Positions 42,800 through 51,707 are shown, numbered from the stretch's first letter. The stretch: 64,000 nucleotides of DNA from JAEUJM01 sp041908445 (GCA_041908445.1 JAYRFK010000040.1:110160-174159); one strand, 5' to 3'. Notes: generated by a model from the letters alone, not told the origin. A program made the numbers and translations.

Positions 42800-42994
42800 T
42801 CAGTCCTCCGCGATCGAGATCGCCTGCTTGGGGCAGCGGCGGACCGCCTCCTCCAGCTTCGGGCGCACGTCCTCGGGCGGGTTCTCGTCGAGCACGTAGA
42901 GGAAGTCGTCGTCCCGGACCTCGAAGACCTCGGGGAGGATCCCCATGCACACGGCGTTGCTCTCACACAGATCGAAGTCGACGACGACTCGCAT
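42800..42994 (-). CDS. Ferredoxin, [3Fe-4S] type
   Basis: A 64-residue ferredoxin with Cys10, Cys16 and Cys54 and no fourth cluster Cys (CESNAVC, then RRCPKQAI), the arrangement of actinobacterial ferredoxins that serve P450 enzymes. It has a strong AGGAGGG Shine-Dalgarno sequence 9 nt before the ATG, unlike the leaderless genes around it. First gene of the operon with its reductase. Confidence 0.93.
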   Translation of the reverse strand: MRVVVDFDLCESNAVCMGILPEVFEVRDDDFLYVLDENPPEDVRPKLEEAVRRCPKQAISIAED

Positions 42995-43044
42995 GTTGGT
43001 GTCCCTCCTGCAGGGCTCGAACGGCTGGCCCCATCATGCCCCAC

Positions 43045-43050
43045 TACCGT
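43045..43050 (+). promoter_or_regulatory. -10 element of the dehalogenase-like gene
   Basis: TACCGT 7 nt before the ATG at 43058; leaderless. Confidence 0.5.
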
Positions 43051-43057
43051 CACCCCC

Positions 43058-43981
43058 ATGGACACGCTGCGGACCCCGGACGACCGCTTCGAGGGCCTGC
43101 CCGACTGGCCGTACGCGCCGAACTACGTCGAGATCGACACGAGCGCCGGCGACGGGCCCGGCGAGCCGCTCCGCGTCCACTACGTGGACGAGGGGCCGAG
43201 CGACGCCGACCCGATCCTGTGCCTGCACGGCGAGCCGTCCTGGAGCTACCTGTACCGGCACATGATCCCGGCGCTCACCGCGGCCGGGCACCGGGTCGTG
43301 GCGCCCGACCTGGTCGGCTTCGGACGCTCCGACAAGCTCACGGACCGCACCGAGTACACCTACAACCGCCACGTCGCCTGGCTCCGCGACACCGTCGAGC
43401 GCCTCGACCTGCGCGACATCACCCTGGTCTGCCAGGACTGGGGCGGACTGCTCGGCCTGCGGGTCGTCGCCGAGGTGCCCCACCGCTTCGCCCGCGTGGT
43501 CGCGGCGAACACCTCCCTGCCCACCGGGGACCACGCGCTGAGCGACGCGTTCCTGGCGTGGCAGCGCTTCTCCCAGGAGACGCCGACGTTCGCCGTCGGC
43601 AAGATCGTGGACAGCGGGTGCGCCACCGATCTCGCCCCCGAGGTGGTCGCCGCCTACGACGCGCCCTTCCCCGACGAGTCCTACAAGGAGGCCGCCCGCC
43701 AGTTCCCGCTGCTGGCGCCCTCGACCCCCGACGACCCCGCCGCCGAGGCCAACCGGGCCGCCTGGGACGTGCTGGCCGGCTGGGACAAGCCGTTCCTCTG
43801 CGCCTTCAGCGACGGCGACCCGGTCACCGCCGGCTCGGACCGCAAGATGCGCCGGCTCATCCCCGGCTGCGAGGGCCAGCCCCACACCACCGTCGAGGGC
43901 GCCGGCCACTTCCTCCAGGAGGACAAGGGCCCCGAGTTCGCGGCGGTGGTCGTCGACTGGCTGGCCGGCCTCGGCGCCTGA
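43058..43981 (+). CDS. Haloalkane dehalogenase-like alpha/beta hydrolase
   Basis: A 307-residue hydrolase with HGEPSWSYLYRHMIP (the Glu of the oxyanion/halide site), nucleophile Asp about residue 127 in CQDWGG, a helical cap, a DGDPVT acid region and catalytic His in GAGHFLQEDKG. The pattern matches subfamily I haloalkane dehalogenases (DhlA/DhmA type); the Trp after the nucleophile Asp helps bind halide. Activity on halogenated compounds is plausible but not proved. Confidence 0.85.
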   Translation: MDTLRTPDDRFEGLPDWPYAPNYVEIDTSAGDGPGEPLRVHYVDEGPSDADPILCLHGEPSWSYLYRHMIPALTAAGHRVVAPDLVGFGRSDKLTDRTEYTYNRHVAWLRDTVERLDLRDITLVCQDWGGLLGLRVVAEVPHRFARVVAANTSLPTGDHALSDAFLAWQRFSQETPTFAVGKIVDSGCATDLAPEVVAAYDAPFPDESYKEAARQFPLLAPSTPDDPAAEANRAAWDVLAGWDKPFLCAFSDGDPVTAGSDRKMRRLIPGCEGQPHTTVEGAGHFLQEDKGPEFAAVVVDWLAGLGA

Positions 43982-43996
43982 CGCCCGGCCCGGCGC

Positions 43997-45646
43997 TCAG
44001 ACCTGGGTGGCGGCGGGGCCGCCGGCGTCGACCCGCCAGGTGGACGCGGTCTCGATGCCGCTCTCGGGGTCGCGCACGTCGTCGAGGATGCGGAAGTCGG
44101 CGGTGACGTCGTCCGGGGTGACGGTCACCAGCAGGTAGCCGTGGCCGTCGAGCTGCTCGTGGAGCTGCGGCGTGCGGGCGTCGACCGGCTGGCTGAACAG
44201 CACCGAGGAGATGGGCGGGGCCATGAACTCGGTGGCGACCAGCGTGCTGTCCGTGTCGAAGGGCGTCTCGTTGACGTCGAGGACCATGCCCTGGTGGTAG
44301 TCGCCCGAGATCACGACCGGGTTGTCCACGGTGGCGAGCAGGTCGATCACCTGCTGGCGGGCCTGGGGGTAGCCGTCCCACAGGTCGAGGAAATACTCGG
44401 GCTCGTCGGTGCCGACGTCGATGCCGGCGAGCGCCACCGGGGTGCCGAGCAGGTTCCACGTGACGCCACCCTGGTCGGCGGTGTCGGCGAGCCAGGTCTC
44501 CTGCTCCTCGCCGAGACGGGTGCGGGGCTCGTCGACCTCGGCGCAGTTGCCGTCGTCGTAGGGCACGGTCTCGCCCCGGCACGGGGGCACGTCGGCGTAC
44601 TGGCGCTCGTCGAGCAGGTAGAGCCGGGCCAGGTCGCCGAAGGTGACGTCGTGGTAGACGACGAGGTCGGGCCCCTCGGGCGGGTCGAGGCGGACGGGCA
44701 GGTTCTCCCACCACGCCTGGTAGGCGGCGGCCCGCAGGCGACGGACCTCGGCCGCCGGCGCGCCGCTGGGCAGCGTGTCGCCCATGTAGTTGTCGGACAC
44801 CTCGTGGTCGTCCCAGGTGAGGGTGAACGGGGCCGAGGCGTGGGCGGCCTGGAGGTCGGGGTCGACCTTGTAGGACGCGTACCGCAGCCGGTACTCCTCG
44901 AGCGTCGTCGGCGTCCGGGCCGGGGCGCTCGAGCGGTCGCCGCCCGGCCCGGGCAGCGCCGGCAGCTCGTAGATGTAGTCACCGAGGTGCACGACGAGGT
45001 CGACCTGGTCGTCGGCGATGTAGCGGTAGGCGGCGTAGTAGCCGGCCTCGAAGTGCTGGCAGTTGGCGATGGCCAGGCGCACCTGCTCGGGCGACGAGTC
45101 CGCCGCCGGCAGGGTGCGGGTGCGGCCCGCCGGACTGGTGAAGTCGCCGACGCGGAACCGGTAGAAGTAGTCAGTCGCCGGCGCCAGGCCGGAGGCGTCC
45201 ACGTGCACCGAGTGGCCGAGGTCGGGCTCGGCGGTGGCGGTGCCGCTGCCCACGAGCTGCTCGAAGGCGTCGTCGAGGGCGATGTCCCACGCCACGTCGA
45301 TCGGCTCGGGCGGCACCCCGCCGCCGCCGTCGCTCGCCAGCGGGTCGGGCGCGAGGCGGGTCCAGAGGATCACGGAGTCGGGCAGCGGGTCACCGGAGGC
45401 GATGCCCAGGGTGAAGGGGTCGGCGTCGAGGCCGGCGCCGTCGGGCGCGGCGACCGCCGTCACGGTGGTCGCGGTGGCGCCGCCGGTGGTGGCCGTCGAG
45501 CCGCCGCCGTCGTCCGAGCCACCGCTGCCACCGCAGGCGCTGAGGGCCGCCACCGACGCCGCCCCCAGGAGGAACGTCCGCCGTGTGACGCCCGGGACCA
45601 GGTTCAGGTTCCGCCGGGGTTCAGGCCCCGTTCCCCGCTCGTTCAC
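43997..45646 (-). CDS. phoD: PhoD-type alkaline phosphatase, Tat-exported lipoprotein
   Basis: A 549-residue secreted phosphodiesterase/phosphatase. The N-terminus has a twin-arginine motif (TRRTFLL) followed by a lipobox (LSAC, about residues 35-38), so it should be folded in the cytoplasm, exported by Tat and lipid-anchored. The PhoD core has an N-terminal beta domain (70-165), LAIANCQHFE, HLGDYIYE, WDDHEVSDNY and SGDYHQG. It releases phosphate from organic esters outside the cell. CACAAT lies 6 nt before the GTG start; no recognisable Pho box. Confidence 0.93.
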   Translation of the reverse strand: MNERGTGPEPRRNLNLVPGVTRRTFLLGAASVAALSACGGSGGSDDGGGSTATTGGATATTVTAVAAPDGAGLDADPFTLGIASGDPLPDSVILWTRLAPDPLASDGGGGVPPEPIDVAWDIALDDAFEQLVGSGTATAEPDLGHSVHVDASGLAPATDYFYRFRVGDFTSPAGRTRTLPAADSSPEQVRLAIANCQHFEAGYYAAYRYIADDQVDLVVHLGDYIYELPALPGPGGDRSSAPARTPTTLEEYRLRYASYKVDPDLQAAHASAPFTLTWDDHEVSDNYMGDTLPSGAPAAEVRRLRAAAYQAWWENLPVRLDPPEGPDLVVYHDVTFGDLARLYLLDERQYADVPPCRGETVPYDDGNCAEVDEPRTRLGEEQETWLADTADQGGVTWNLLGTPVALAGIDVGTDEPEYFLDLWDGYPQARQQVIDLLATVDNPVVISGDYHQGMVLDVNETPFDTDSTLVATEFMAPPISSVLFSQPVDARTPQLHEQLDGHGYLLVTVTPDDVTADFRILDDVRDPESGIETASTWRVDAGGPAATQV

Positions 45647-45668
45647 CCGGCGATTGTGGCACGGCGCG

Positions 45669-45700
45669 GCACGGGCGCCGGGTTGCCCCGGCGCCCGTGC
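45669..45700 (-). terminator. Strong hairpin ending the adh-DUF35-thiolase operon
   Basis: A perfect 14-bp stem (GCACGGGCGCCGGG at 45669-45682 and its complement at 45687-45700) with a 4-nt loop, 24 nt downstream of the last gene of the operon and ahead of phoD. No T-run. Confidence 0.65.
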
Positions 45701-45724
45701 GGACGATGCGAGTGACGAGCCCCG

Positions 45725-46885
45725 TCAGGTGGGCTTGTTCGAGGACACGACCCACATGGCGAAGAACTGCGAGCCGCCGCCGTAGGCGTGACCCAAGGCC
45801 GTGCGGGCGCCGTCGATCTGGTGCTCGCCGGCCTGGCCCCGCACCTGCATGGCCGACTCCGCGAAGCGGAGCATGCCGGAGGCACCGATGGGGTTGGTGG
45901 AGAGCACGCCGCCGGAGGCGTTGACGGGCAGGTCGCCGTCCATGGCGGTGACCCCGTCCTCGGTGAGCTTCCAGCCCTCCCCCTGGGCCGCGAAGCCCAG
46001 GTTCTCGAGCCACATGGGCTCGTACCACGAGAACGGCACGTACATCTCGACCACGTCGATCTCGGCGCGGCGGTCCTTGATGCCCGCCTGGGCGAACACG
46101 TCGTCGGCGCACTGCTGGCCGGCGAGGGGGTTCACCGCGTCGCGGCCGGCGAACATCGTCGGCTCCGAGCGCATGGCCGTGCCCAGGATCCAGGCGGCGT
46201 TGCCGTTGGCGTCGCCACCCGCCTCGTTCGAGATCACCAGCGCGGCGGCGCCGTCCGACGAGGGGCACGTCTCCGAGTACCGGATCGGGTCCCAGAGCAT
46301 GATCGACTCCTCGATCTTCTCGAAGGTCACGTCGTGCTCGTGCAGGTGGGCGTACGGGTTCTTGAGGGCGTTCTGGCGGTCCTTCAGGGCCACCAGGCAG
46401 CCGATGTGGGGCGGCGCCCCCGACCGGTGCATGTAGGCCCGGATGTGGGGGGCGAAGAAGCCGCCGGCGCCCGCCACCAGCGGCGGCGAGAACGGCATCG
46501 GCAGCGACAGGGCCCACATGGCCTCGCTCTCGGACTGCTTCTCGAAGGCGACGGTGAGCACCCGCTCGTGGATGCCCGCCTGCACGAGGCTGGCGGCCAC
46601 GATGGCGGTGGAGCCGCCCACCGAGCCCGCAGTGTGGACCCGCAGGAGCGGCTTGCCCACCGCGCCGAGGGCGTCGGCGAGGTACAGCTCGGGCATCATC
46701 ACGCCCTCGAAGAAGTCGGGGGCCTTGCCCACGACCACGGCGTCGATGTCGTCCCAGGTCATCTGGGCGTCCTCGAGGGCCCGCATCGCGGCCTCCCGGA
46801 CGAGGCCGGCGATGGAGACGTCCCCGCGGGTGGCGGTGTGGTTCGTCTGACCGATGCCGACGACGGCGGCGAGCTGCTTGGCCAT
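45725..46885 (-). CDS. Thiolase-fold lipid-transfer protein (Ltp type), Cys-less
   Basis: A 386-residue thiolase-superfamily protein (VVGIGQTNHTATRGDVS, WDDIDAVVVGKAP, SSDGAAALVISNE, NASGGVLSTNPIGASG). At the place of the usual nucleophilic Cys it reads HTAGSVGGST, and the GHP motif holding the catalytic His reads TNP, so it cannot be a normal thiolase. Such proteins (Ltp2-like) act with a DUF35 partner as retro-aldolases in steroid side-chain breakdown. Its size and order resemble mycobacterial Ltp3 beside Ltp4. Start overlaps the previous stop (TGATG). Confidence 0.85.
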   Translation of the reverse strand: MAKQLAAVVGIGQTNHTATRGDVSIAGLVREAAMRALEDAQMTWDDIDAVVVGKAPDFFEGVMMPELYLADALGAVGKPLLRVHTAGSVGGSTAIVAASLVQAGIHERVLTVAFEKQSESEAMWALSLPMPFSPPLVAGAGGFFAPHIRAYMHRSGAPPHIGCLVALKDRQNALKNPYAHLHEHDVTFEKIEESIMLWDPIRYSETCPSSDGAAALVISNEAGGDANGNAAWILGTAMRSEPTMFAGRDAVNPLAGQQCADDVFAQAGIKDRRAEIDVVEMYVPFSWYEPMWLENLGFAAQGEGWKLTEDGVTAMDGDLPVNASGGVLSTNPIGASGMLRFAESAMQVRGQAGEHQIDGARTALGHAYGGGSQFFAMWVVSSNKPT

Positions 46886-47943
46886 CAGCCCTCTCCTTCC
46901 AGGACGCAGACCAGGTTCTGTTGCAGGCACGGGCCCGAGGTGGCGTGGGCCACGGCCCGGTCGCCCTCGCCCCGCGAGATGCGCTCGGCGGCCTCGCCGA
47001 GGCGGATCAGGCCGGCGGCCATGATCGGGTTGGCCGCCAGGGGCCCGCCCGACGGGTTGATGGCGACGTCGTCACCGAGGCCCAGGGCCTCGGCCACGAT
47101 CAGCTCCTGGTGGGTGAACGGGGCGTGCAGCTCGGCGAAGTCGACCTTGCCGCCGGCCACGCCGGCCTTCTCCCCCGCCAGCGTCGTCGACGCCGAGACG
47201 GTGAGGTCGCGGACGCCGAGGGCGTGGGCCTCGACGCGGTGGTCGAGGCCCCGGATCCACGCCGGGCGGTCGCTCAGCTCACGGGCCAGGTCGCCGGCCG
47301 CGAGGATCACGGCGGCGGCGCCGTCGGTGATCGGCGGGCAGTCGTGCTTGCGCAGCGGGTTGGCCAGGTACGGCTCGGCGAGGATCTCCTCGACGGTGTA
47401 GTCGCCGGCCAGCTGGGCCTTCGGGTTCGACTTGGCGTTGGCCCGGTTGCGCACCGCCACCTCGGCCAGGTCGGCCTCGGTGGCCTTGCCCGAGTCGAGC
47501 AGGGCCCGGGCCTGGAGGCCGGCGATGCTCACCGCGTCCGGCCACAGCGGGGCGACCGAGTACGGCTCGAGCTGGGTCGTGAGCACCTTGGGCAGGTCGC
47601 CGGGCGACGACTTGCCGTAGCTGTAGATCAGGGCCGAGTCGATCTCACCGATCTGGAGCTTCACCCAGGCCTCGTAGAGCGCCCAGGCGCCGTCGGCCTC
47701 GACGTGGCTCTCGACGATGGGCGGCCACGGGCCGATGGCGTCGAGGATGGTGACGAACGAGAAGGCCTGGCCGGCGAGGAAGTCGGTGCTGCCGGAGCAG
47801 GTGAACCCGACCGTGTTGGCGCTGAGGCCGGTGCGCTCCCAGAGCTCACCGACCACCGGCATCATCATCTCGATCTCGTTGAAGCCCTCGATCCGCCGCT
47901 CGTGCTTCGACTGGGCGAAGGCGACGATCGCTACGTCCCGCAT
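46885..47943 (-). CDS. Thiolase-fold protein (Ltp4-like), Cys-less
   Basis: A 352-residue thiolase-superfamily protein (DVAIVAFAQSKHERR, PITDGAAAVILA, INPSGGPLAANPIMAAG). The nucleophile region reads SHVEADGAWAL without Cys, and the GHP His is replaced (ANP). It is the partner of the second thiolase-like gene and probably of one DUF35 protein. The length fits mycobacterial Ltp4 as I recall it. TGATG overlaps at both ends show translational coupling through three genes. Confidence 0.85.
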   Translation of the reverse strand: MRDVAIVAFAQSKHERRIEGFNEIEMMMPVVGELWERTGLSANTVGFTCSGSTDFLAGQAFSFVTILDAIGPWPPIVESHVEADGAWALYEAWVKLQIGEIDSALIYSYGKSSPGDLPKVLTTQLEPYSVAPLWPDAVSIAGLQARALLDSGKATEADLAEVAVRNRANAKSNPKAQLAGDYTVEEILAEPYLANPLRKHDCPPITDGAAAVILAAGDLARELSDRPAWIRGLDHRVEAHALGVRDLTVSASTTLAGEKAGVAGGKVDFAELHAPFTHQELIVAEALGLGDDVAINPSGGPLAANPIMAAGLIRLGEAAERISRGEGDRAVAHATSGPCLQQNLVCVLEGEG

Positions 47944-48467
47944 CACATCTGCCCTTCGTAGGTCGAGGGGTCGGCGTCGGGCTCACCCGTCGGCCGCCAC
48001 CACTTGATGTTCTCGAGGCTGGTCTCGAGCTCGTCGTCGTCCTTCCAGACCGCCTCCACCCGCAGGCCCATGCGGACGTCGTGGGCGGGCATCTCCTGGA
48101 TGAGCCCGAACAGCGGCAGGTCGGCCCCGTCCACGAGCACGTTGGCGCTCACGTACGGGATCTCCATCTGCTGGCCGTGGAACGGCACGTTCACCACGCA
48201 GAACGTGGTCACGGTGCCCGTGTGGGGCAGCTCGACCTCGTCGGTGGTGGGCACGCCGTCGGTCGGGCAGGCGCCGCGCGGCGGCAGGTAGACCTTGCCG
48301 CACTTCGGGCAGCGCTGGCCCATGAGCTTCTTCTCCTTGACCGCCCGGAGGAAGCGGGAGGACGCGGCGCCGGCGGTGTACTCGTAGTCGAGGCGCAGCG
48401 GCGTCTTGGTGCTCTTGACGGGCTCGACGTCCGCGAGCGCGGGGATGGTCGTGAGATCGATCGCCAT
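47943..48467 (-). CDS. DUF35 OB-fold protein with zinc ribbon
   Basis: A 174-residue DUF35 protein: a helical N-terminus (about 1-48), a rubredoxin-like ribbon with CPKC and one further Cys (ACPTD, the fourth ligand position is not Cys), and an OB-fold (TGTVTTFCVVNVPF, VSANVLVDGADLPLFGLI). DUF35 proteins bind acyl-CoA substrates and form complexes with thiolase-fold partners. It ends in the TGATG overlap with the Ltp4-like gene, its likely partner. Confidence 0.87.
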   Translation of the reverse strand: MAIDLTTIPALADVEPVKSTKTPLRLDYEYTAGAASSRFLRAVKEKKLMGQRCPKCGKVYLPPRGACPTDGVPTTDEVELPHTGTVTTFCVVNVPFHGQQMEIPYVSANVLVDGADLPLFGLIQEMPAHDVRMGLRVEAVWKDDDELETSLENIKWWRPTGEPDADPSTYEGQM

Positions 48468-48468
48468 G

Positions 48469-48909
48469 TCAGTCAGCCTCCGGGACGAAGCAGGCCAGGT
48501 CGGTGATGTGGCCCTCGTGCTCGTCCTTCCAGGTGGCGGTGACCCGCATCCCGGTGGCCATGGCCGACTCGTCGGCCTTGACCACGTGCAGGAACGGCAC
48601 GTCGGCGCCGTCGAGCTTCACGAGGGCGAAGGCGAAGGGCTCGTCGAGGGGGTGGACGTCACGGGGGGTCGCCACCCACGACCAGCTCGTGACCTCGCCG
48701 CCCGGGCCCACCTCGACGAGCTCGGACAGCTCCTCGGCGGTGACCGGGTCGTACTCGACCGGTGGGACGATGACCCGGCCGTCGGCGCCCTTGACCCCCA
48801 CCAGCACCTGCTCGCGCAGGCCGGTGAGGAAGGCGCTGACCGCGGGGCCCACGGTGCGGCTGAACGGGTACTCGATGACGAGCGGTGCCCGCAGGACTTC
48901 CTGTTCCAT
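48469..48909 (-). CDS. DUF35 OB-fold protein without zinc ribbon
   Basis: A 146-residue OB-fold protein related to its downstream neighbour (PLDEPFAFALVKLDGADVPFLHVV, MATGMRVTATWKDEHEG) but with no Cys pair in the ribbon region; the segment before the OB-fold reads GLREQVLVGVKGADGRVIVPP. In mycobacteria, as I remember, the corresponding protein next to ltp4/ltp3 is one longer chain with two such domains; here they are separate genes 1 nt apart. Confidence 0.82.
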   Translation of the reverse strand: MEQEVLRAPLVIEYPFSRTVGPAVSAFLTGLREQVLVGVKGADGRVIVPPVEYDPVTAEELSELVEVGPGGEVTSWSWVATPRDVHPLDEPFAFALVKLDGADVPFLHVVKADESAMATGMRVTATWKDEHEGHITDLACFVPEAD

Positions 48910-48944
48910 GCGTTGCTCCTGGGGTTGGGGGTGGGCCGGGTCGC

Positions 48945-50027
48945 TCAGAACGTGAGGACCTGGCGGACGACCTCGCCCGACTTCATGGCGGTCAGGGCCT
49001 CGTTCACCTCGGAGATGTCCATCTCGGCGGTGATCATGCCCTCGAGGTCGAGCTTGCCCGCCCGGTAGAGGCGCAGCAGGCGGTGGAAGTCGCTGCGCAC
49101 GTCGGTCGAGCCGTAGTACGACCCCATGAAGACCTTCTCCGCGAAGAAGATCTCGAAGGCGTTGAACTCGACCATCTGGTCCATCTTGCCGACGCCCACC
49201 ACGACGGCCTTGCCGCCGCGTCGCACGGCGTCGAACGACGCCCGCATGGTCGCCGGCAGGCCGATGGCCTCGAAGGCGTAGTCGAAGCCGTCACCGGCGG
49301 TCAGCTCGCCCTTGAGGTCCTCGAGGCCCTCGGGCTTCACCGCGTGGGTGGCGCCGAAGGTCTTGGCGGTCTCGAGCTTCGAGTCGACCATGTCGACGGC
49401 CACGATGGTGGCGGCACCGGCGATCCGGGCGCCCTGGATCACCGAGATCCCGACGCCGCCGCAGCCGAAGACCACGACCGACGAGCCCGGGGTGACCTTG
49501 GCCGTGTTGATCGCGGCGCCCACGCCGGTCATGACCGCGCAGCCCACCAGCGACGCCACCGGGAACGGGATGTCGTCGTCGATCTTGATGGCGCCCTGCC
49601 AGGGCATGATCGTCTCGCGGGCCCACGTGCCCGAGCCGGCCATGCCGAACACGCCGGTGTCGCCCCGCTGGAACTTCTGCTGGATGGCCCACTCGAACTG
49701 GAGCATCACGCACAGGTGGGGCGACTTGTGGTCCACGCACATGGTGCAGTGGCCGCAGGGCGGCGACCAGGCGACGATCACGTGGTCGCCCTCGGCCAGG
49801 TTGGTGACGCCCTCGCCGACCGCGGTGATGATGCCGGCGCCCTCGTGGCCCAGGACCACGGGGGCGGGCTGCGGCAGGCTGCCCGTCATCGCGTGCAGGT
49901 CCGAGTGGCACACGCCGGTGGCCTCGATCTGGATCTTCACCTGGCCGGGGCCGGGGTCCGCGACCTCGAGGTCGTCGACGATCTCGAGGGTCTCGTCGCC
50001 GGTGTTGTGCAGCAGTGCTCCGCGCAT
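48945..50027 (-). CDS. Zinc-dependent alcohol dehydrogenase (class III-like)
   Basis: A 360-residue medium-chain dehydrogenase. Catalytic zinc motifs are GVCHSD and GHEG; the structural zinc loop has four Cys in PPCGHCTMC to HLC; the NAD site is VFGCGGVGISVIQGA. It resembles the NDMA-dependent/AdhD group of mycobacteria. A perfect AAGGAGG lies 8 nt before the ATG. It leads the five-gene operon with the DUF35 and thiolase-like genes, suggesting oxidation of an alcohol intermediate to aldehyde or acid before CoA activation. Confidence 0.93.
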   Translation of the reverse strand: MRGALLHNTGDETLEIVDDLEVADPGPGQVKIQIEATGVCHSDLHAMTGSLPQPAPVVLGHEGAGIITAVGEGVTNLAEGDHVIVAWSPPCGHCTMCVDHKSPHLCVMLQFEWAIQQKFQRGDTGVFGMAGSGTWARETIMPWQGAIKIDDDIPFPVASLVGCAVMTGVGAAINTAKVTPGSSVVVFGCGGVGISVIQGARIAGAATIVAVDMVDSKLETAKTFGATHAVKPEGLEDLKGELTAGDGFDYAFEAIGLPATMRASFDAVRRGGKAVVVGVGKMDQMVEFNAFEIFFAEKVFMGSYYGSTDVRSDFHRLLRLYRAGKLDLEGMITAEMDISEVNEALTAMKSGEVVRQVLTF

Positions 50028-50070
50028 CGGGGAGCCTCCTTCTCAGCAGGACTGGTCGTGGGCGTTGCGG

Positions 50071-50095
50071 ACTGTAGTGGAACGCGTTCTACTCT
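50071..50095. promoter_or_regulatory. KstR-type operator between two divergent -10 elements
   Basis: An 18-bp palindrome at 50076-50093 with one mismatched pair contains TGGAACGCGTTCTA (50078-50091), an exact fit to the KstR consensus TNNAACNNGTTNNA. It overlaps the minus-strand -10 TACAGT (50071-50076) of the alcohol dehydrogenase operon and the plus-strand -10 TACTCT (50090-50095) of the acyl-CoA synthetase. Binding would block both promoters at once. Confidence 0.75.
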
Positions 50096-50131
50096 GGCGC
50101 GAGCGTGTCAGCCAACGAGGGGAAGAACGAC

Positions 50132-51685
50132 GTGGCCAGTCTCGGCTTTTGGAAGATCGGTCAGGAGCAGCCGGACCGGCCGGCGCTCGTGACGCCGGAC
50201 GGCACCGAGTACACGTTCGGCGAGCTGCTGGCCGAGACCAACAAGGTCACCCACGGCCTGCGGGCGATGGGGCTCACCAAGGGCGACGCCATCGCCACCG
50301 TGCTGCCCAACGACGCCGAGATGATCGAGCTGTACATGGCCTGCCTGCAGGCCGGGCTCTACATCACGCCCATCAACCACCACCTGGTGGCGGACGAGAT
50401 CGCCTACATCGTCGAGGACAGCGAGGCCAAGGTCCTCGTGGGCCACGAGCGCTTCGCCGGGGAGACCGCCAAGGCGGCCGACCAGATCGACTTCCCCGCC
50501 GAGTGCCGCTTCGCCATCGGCGACATCCCCGGCTTCCGGCCCTTCTCGGAGCTCATCGAGGGCCAGCCCGACACGCTTCCCGAGGAGCGCTCGTCCGGCG
50601 CGGCCATGCACTACACGTCGGGCACCACCGGCCGCCCCAAGGGCGTGAAGCGCCCGGTGGTCGACATCGATCCCGACGTCTTCGGCGAGCTCTTCGCCGG
50701 CTTCCCCCAGATGTTCGGCATCACCCCGCTCGGCGACGGCGTCCACTGCACGGGCTCGCCGCTCTACCACACCGCCGTGCTGCACTTCACGGGCAACTCG
50801 CTGCACCTCGGCCACCGGGTGATCCTCATGGACAAGTGGACGCCCGAGGGGATGCTCGAGCTGATCGACAAGTACAAGGTCACCCACAGCCACATGGTGC
50901 CGACACAGTTCAACCGGCTGCTCGCCCTCCCCGACGACGTGAAGGCCAAGTACGACGTCTCGTCGACCCGCAACATGGTCCACGCCGCCGCCCCGTGCCC
51001 GCCCGACGTGAAGCGGGCGATGCTCGAGTGGTGGGGCCCGTCGATCTACGAGTACTACGCGGCCACCGAGGGCGGCGGCACCCTCGTCACCCCCGAGGAG
51101 TGGCTCGAGAAGCCCGGCACCGTCGGCAAGGCCTGGCCGAACTCCGAGGTCGTGATCATGGACGAGGAGGGCAACGAGCTGCCCCCGGGTGAGGTCGGCA
51201 CCGTCTACATGCGCATGGGCACGGGTCAGGACTTCGAGTACAAGGACGACCCCGAGAAGACCGCCGAGAACCGCAAGAAGGGCTTCTTCACCGTCGGCGA
51301 CATCGGCGTGATGGACGAGGACGGGTTCCTCTTCCTGCGGGACCGCAAGAGCCACATGATCATCTCGGGCGGCGTGAACATCTACCCCGCTGAGATCGAG
51401 AACGTCCTGCTCGGCCATCCCAAGGTCGCCGACGCCGCCGTGTTCGGCATCCCGCACCCCGACTGGGGCGAGGAGGTCAAGGCCGTGGTCGAGCTCGTCG
51501 ACGGCGTGGAGCCGTCCGACGAGGTCGCCTCCGAGATCCTCACCTACTGCGGCGAGAAGCTGGCCAAGTTCAAGCTCCCCCGCAGCGTCGACTTCACCGA
51601 CGAGATGCCCCGGGACCCCAACGGCAAGCTCTACAAGCGCAAGCTCCGCGACCCCTACTGGGAAGGCCACGAAGCCAAGATCTGA
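50132..51685 (+). CDS. Acyl-CoA synthetase (FadD-like)
   Basis: A 517-residue AMP-forming ligase: P-loop HYTSGTTGRPKGVKR, Y[AG]ATEGGG, TVGDIGVMDEDGFLFLRDR and the terminal Lys in NGKLYKRKL. It activates a carboxylic acid to acyl-CoA. The GTG at 50132 has GAGGGG as Shine-Dalgarno; a GTG at 50105, 9 nt after TACTCT, would add nine residues and be leaderless, so either may be used. It is controlled from the same operator as the divergent adh-DUF35-thiolase operon. Substrate unknown; steroid or branched acids fit the context. Confidence 0.93.
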   Translation: MASLGFWKIGQEQPDRPALVTPDGTEYTFGELLAETNKVTHGLRAMGLTKGDAIATVLPNDAEMIELYMACLQAGLYITPINHHLVADEIAYIVEDSEAKVLVGHERFAGETAKAADQIDFPAECRFAIGDIPGFRPFSELIEGQPDTLPEERSSGAAMHYTSGTTGRPKGVKRPVVDIDPDVFGELFAGFPQMFGITPLGDGVHCTGSPLYHTAVLHFTGNSLHLGHRVILMDKWTPEGMLELIDKYKVTHSHMVPTQFNRLLALPDDVKAKYDVSSTRNMVHAAAPCPPDVKRAMLEWWGPSIYEYYAATEGGGTLVTPEEWLEKPGTVGKAWPNSEVVIMDEEGNELPPGEVGTVYMRMGTGQDFEYKDDPEKTAENRKKGFFTVGDIGVMDEDGFLFLRDRKSHMIISGGVNIYPAEIENVLLGHPKVADAAVFGIPHPDWGEEVKAVVELVDGVEPSDEVASEILTYCGEKLAKFKLPRSVDFTDEMPRDPNGKLYKRKLRDPYWEGHEAKI

Positions 51686-51707
51686 CCGCCGGCTCCTGCC
51701 GGGCCCG

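Noticed and set aside
51686..51707. Terminator between acyl-CoA synthetase and the PIN toxin
   Set aside because: Only a 5-bp CCGGC/GCCGG stem, expected by chance at this GC.
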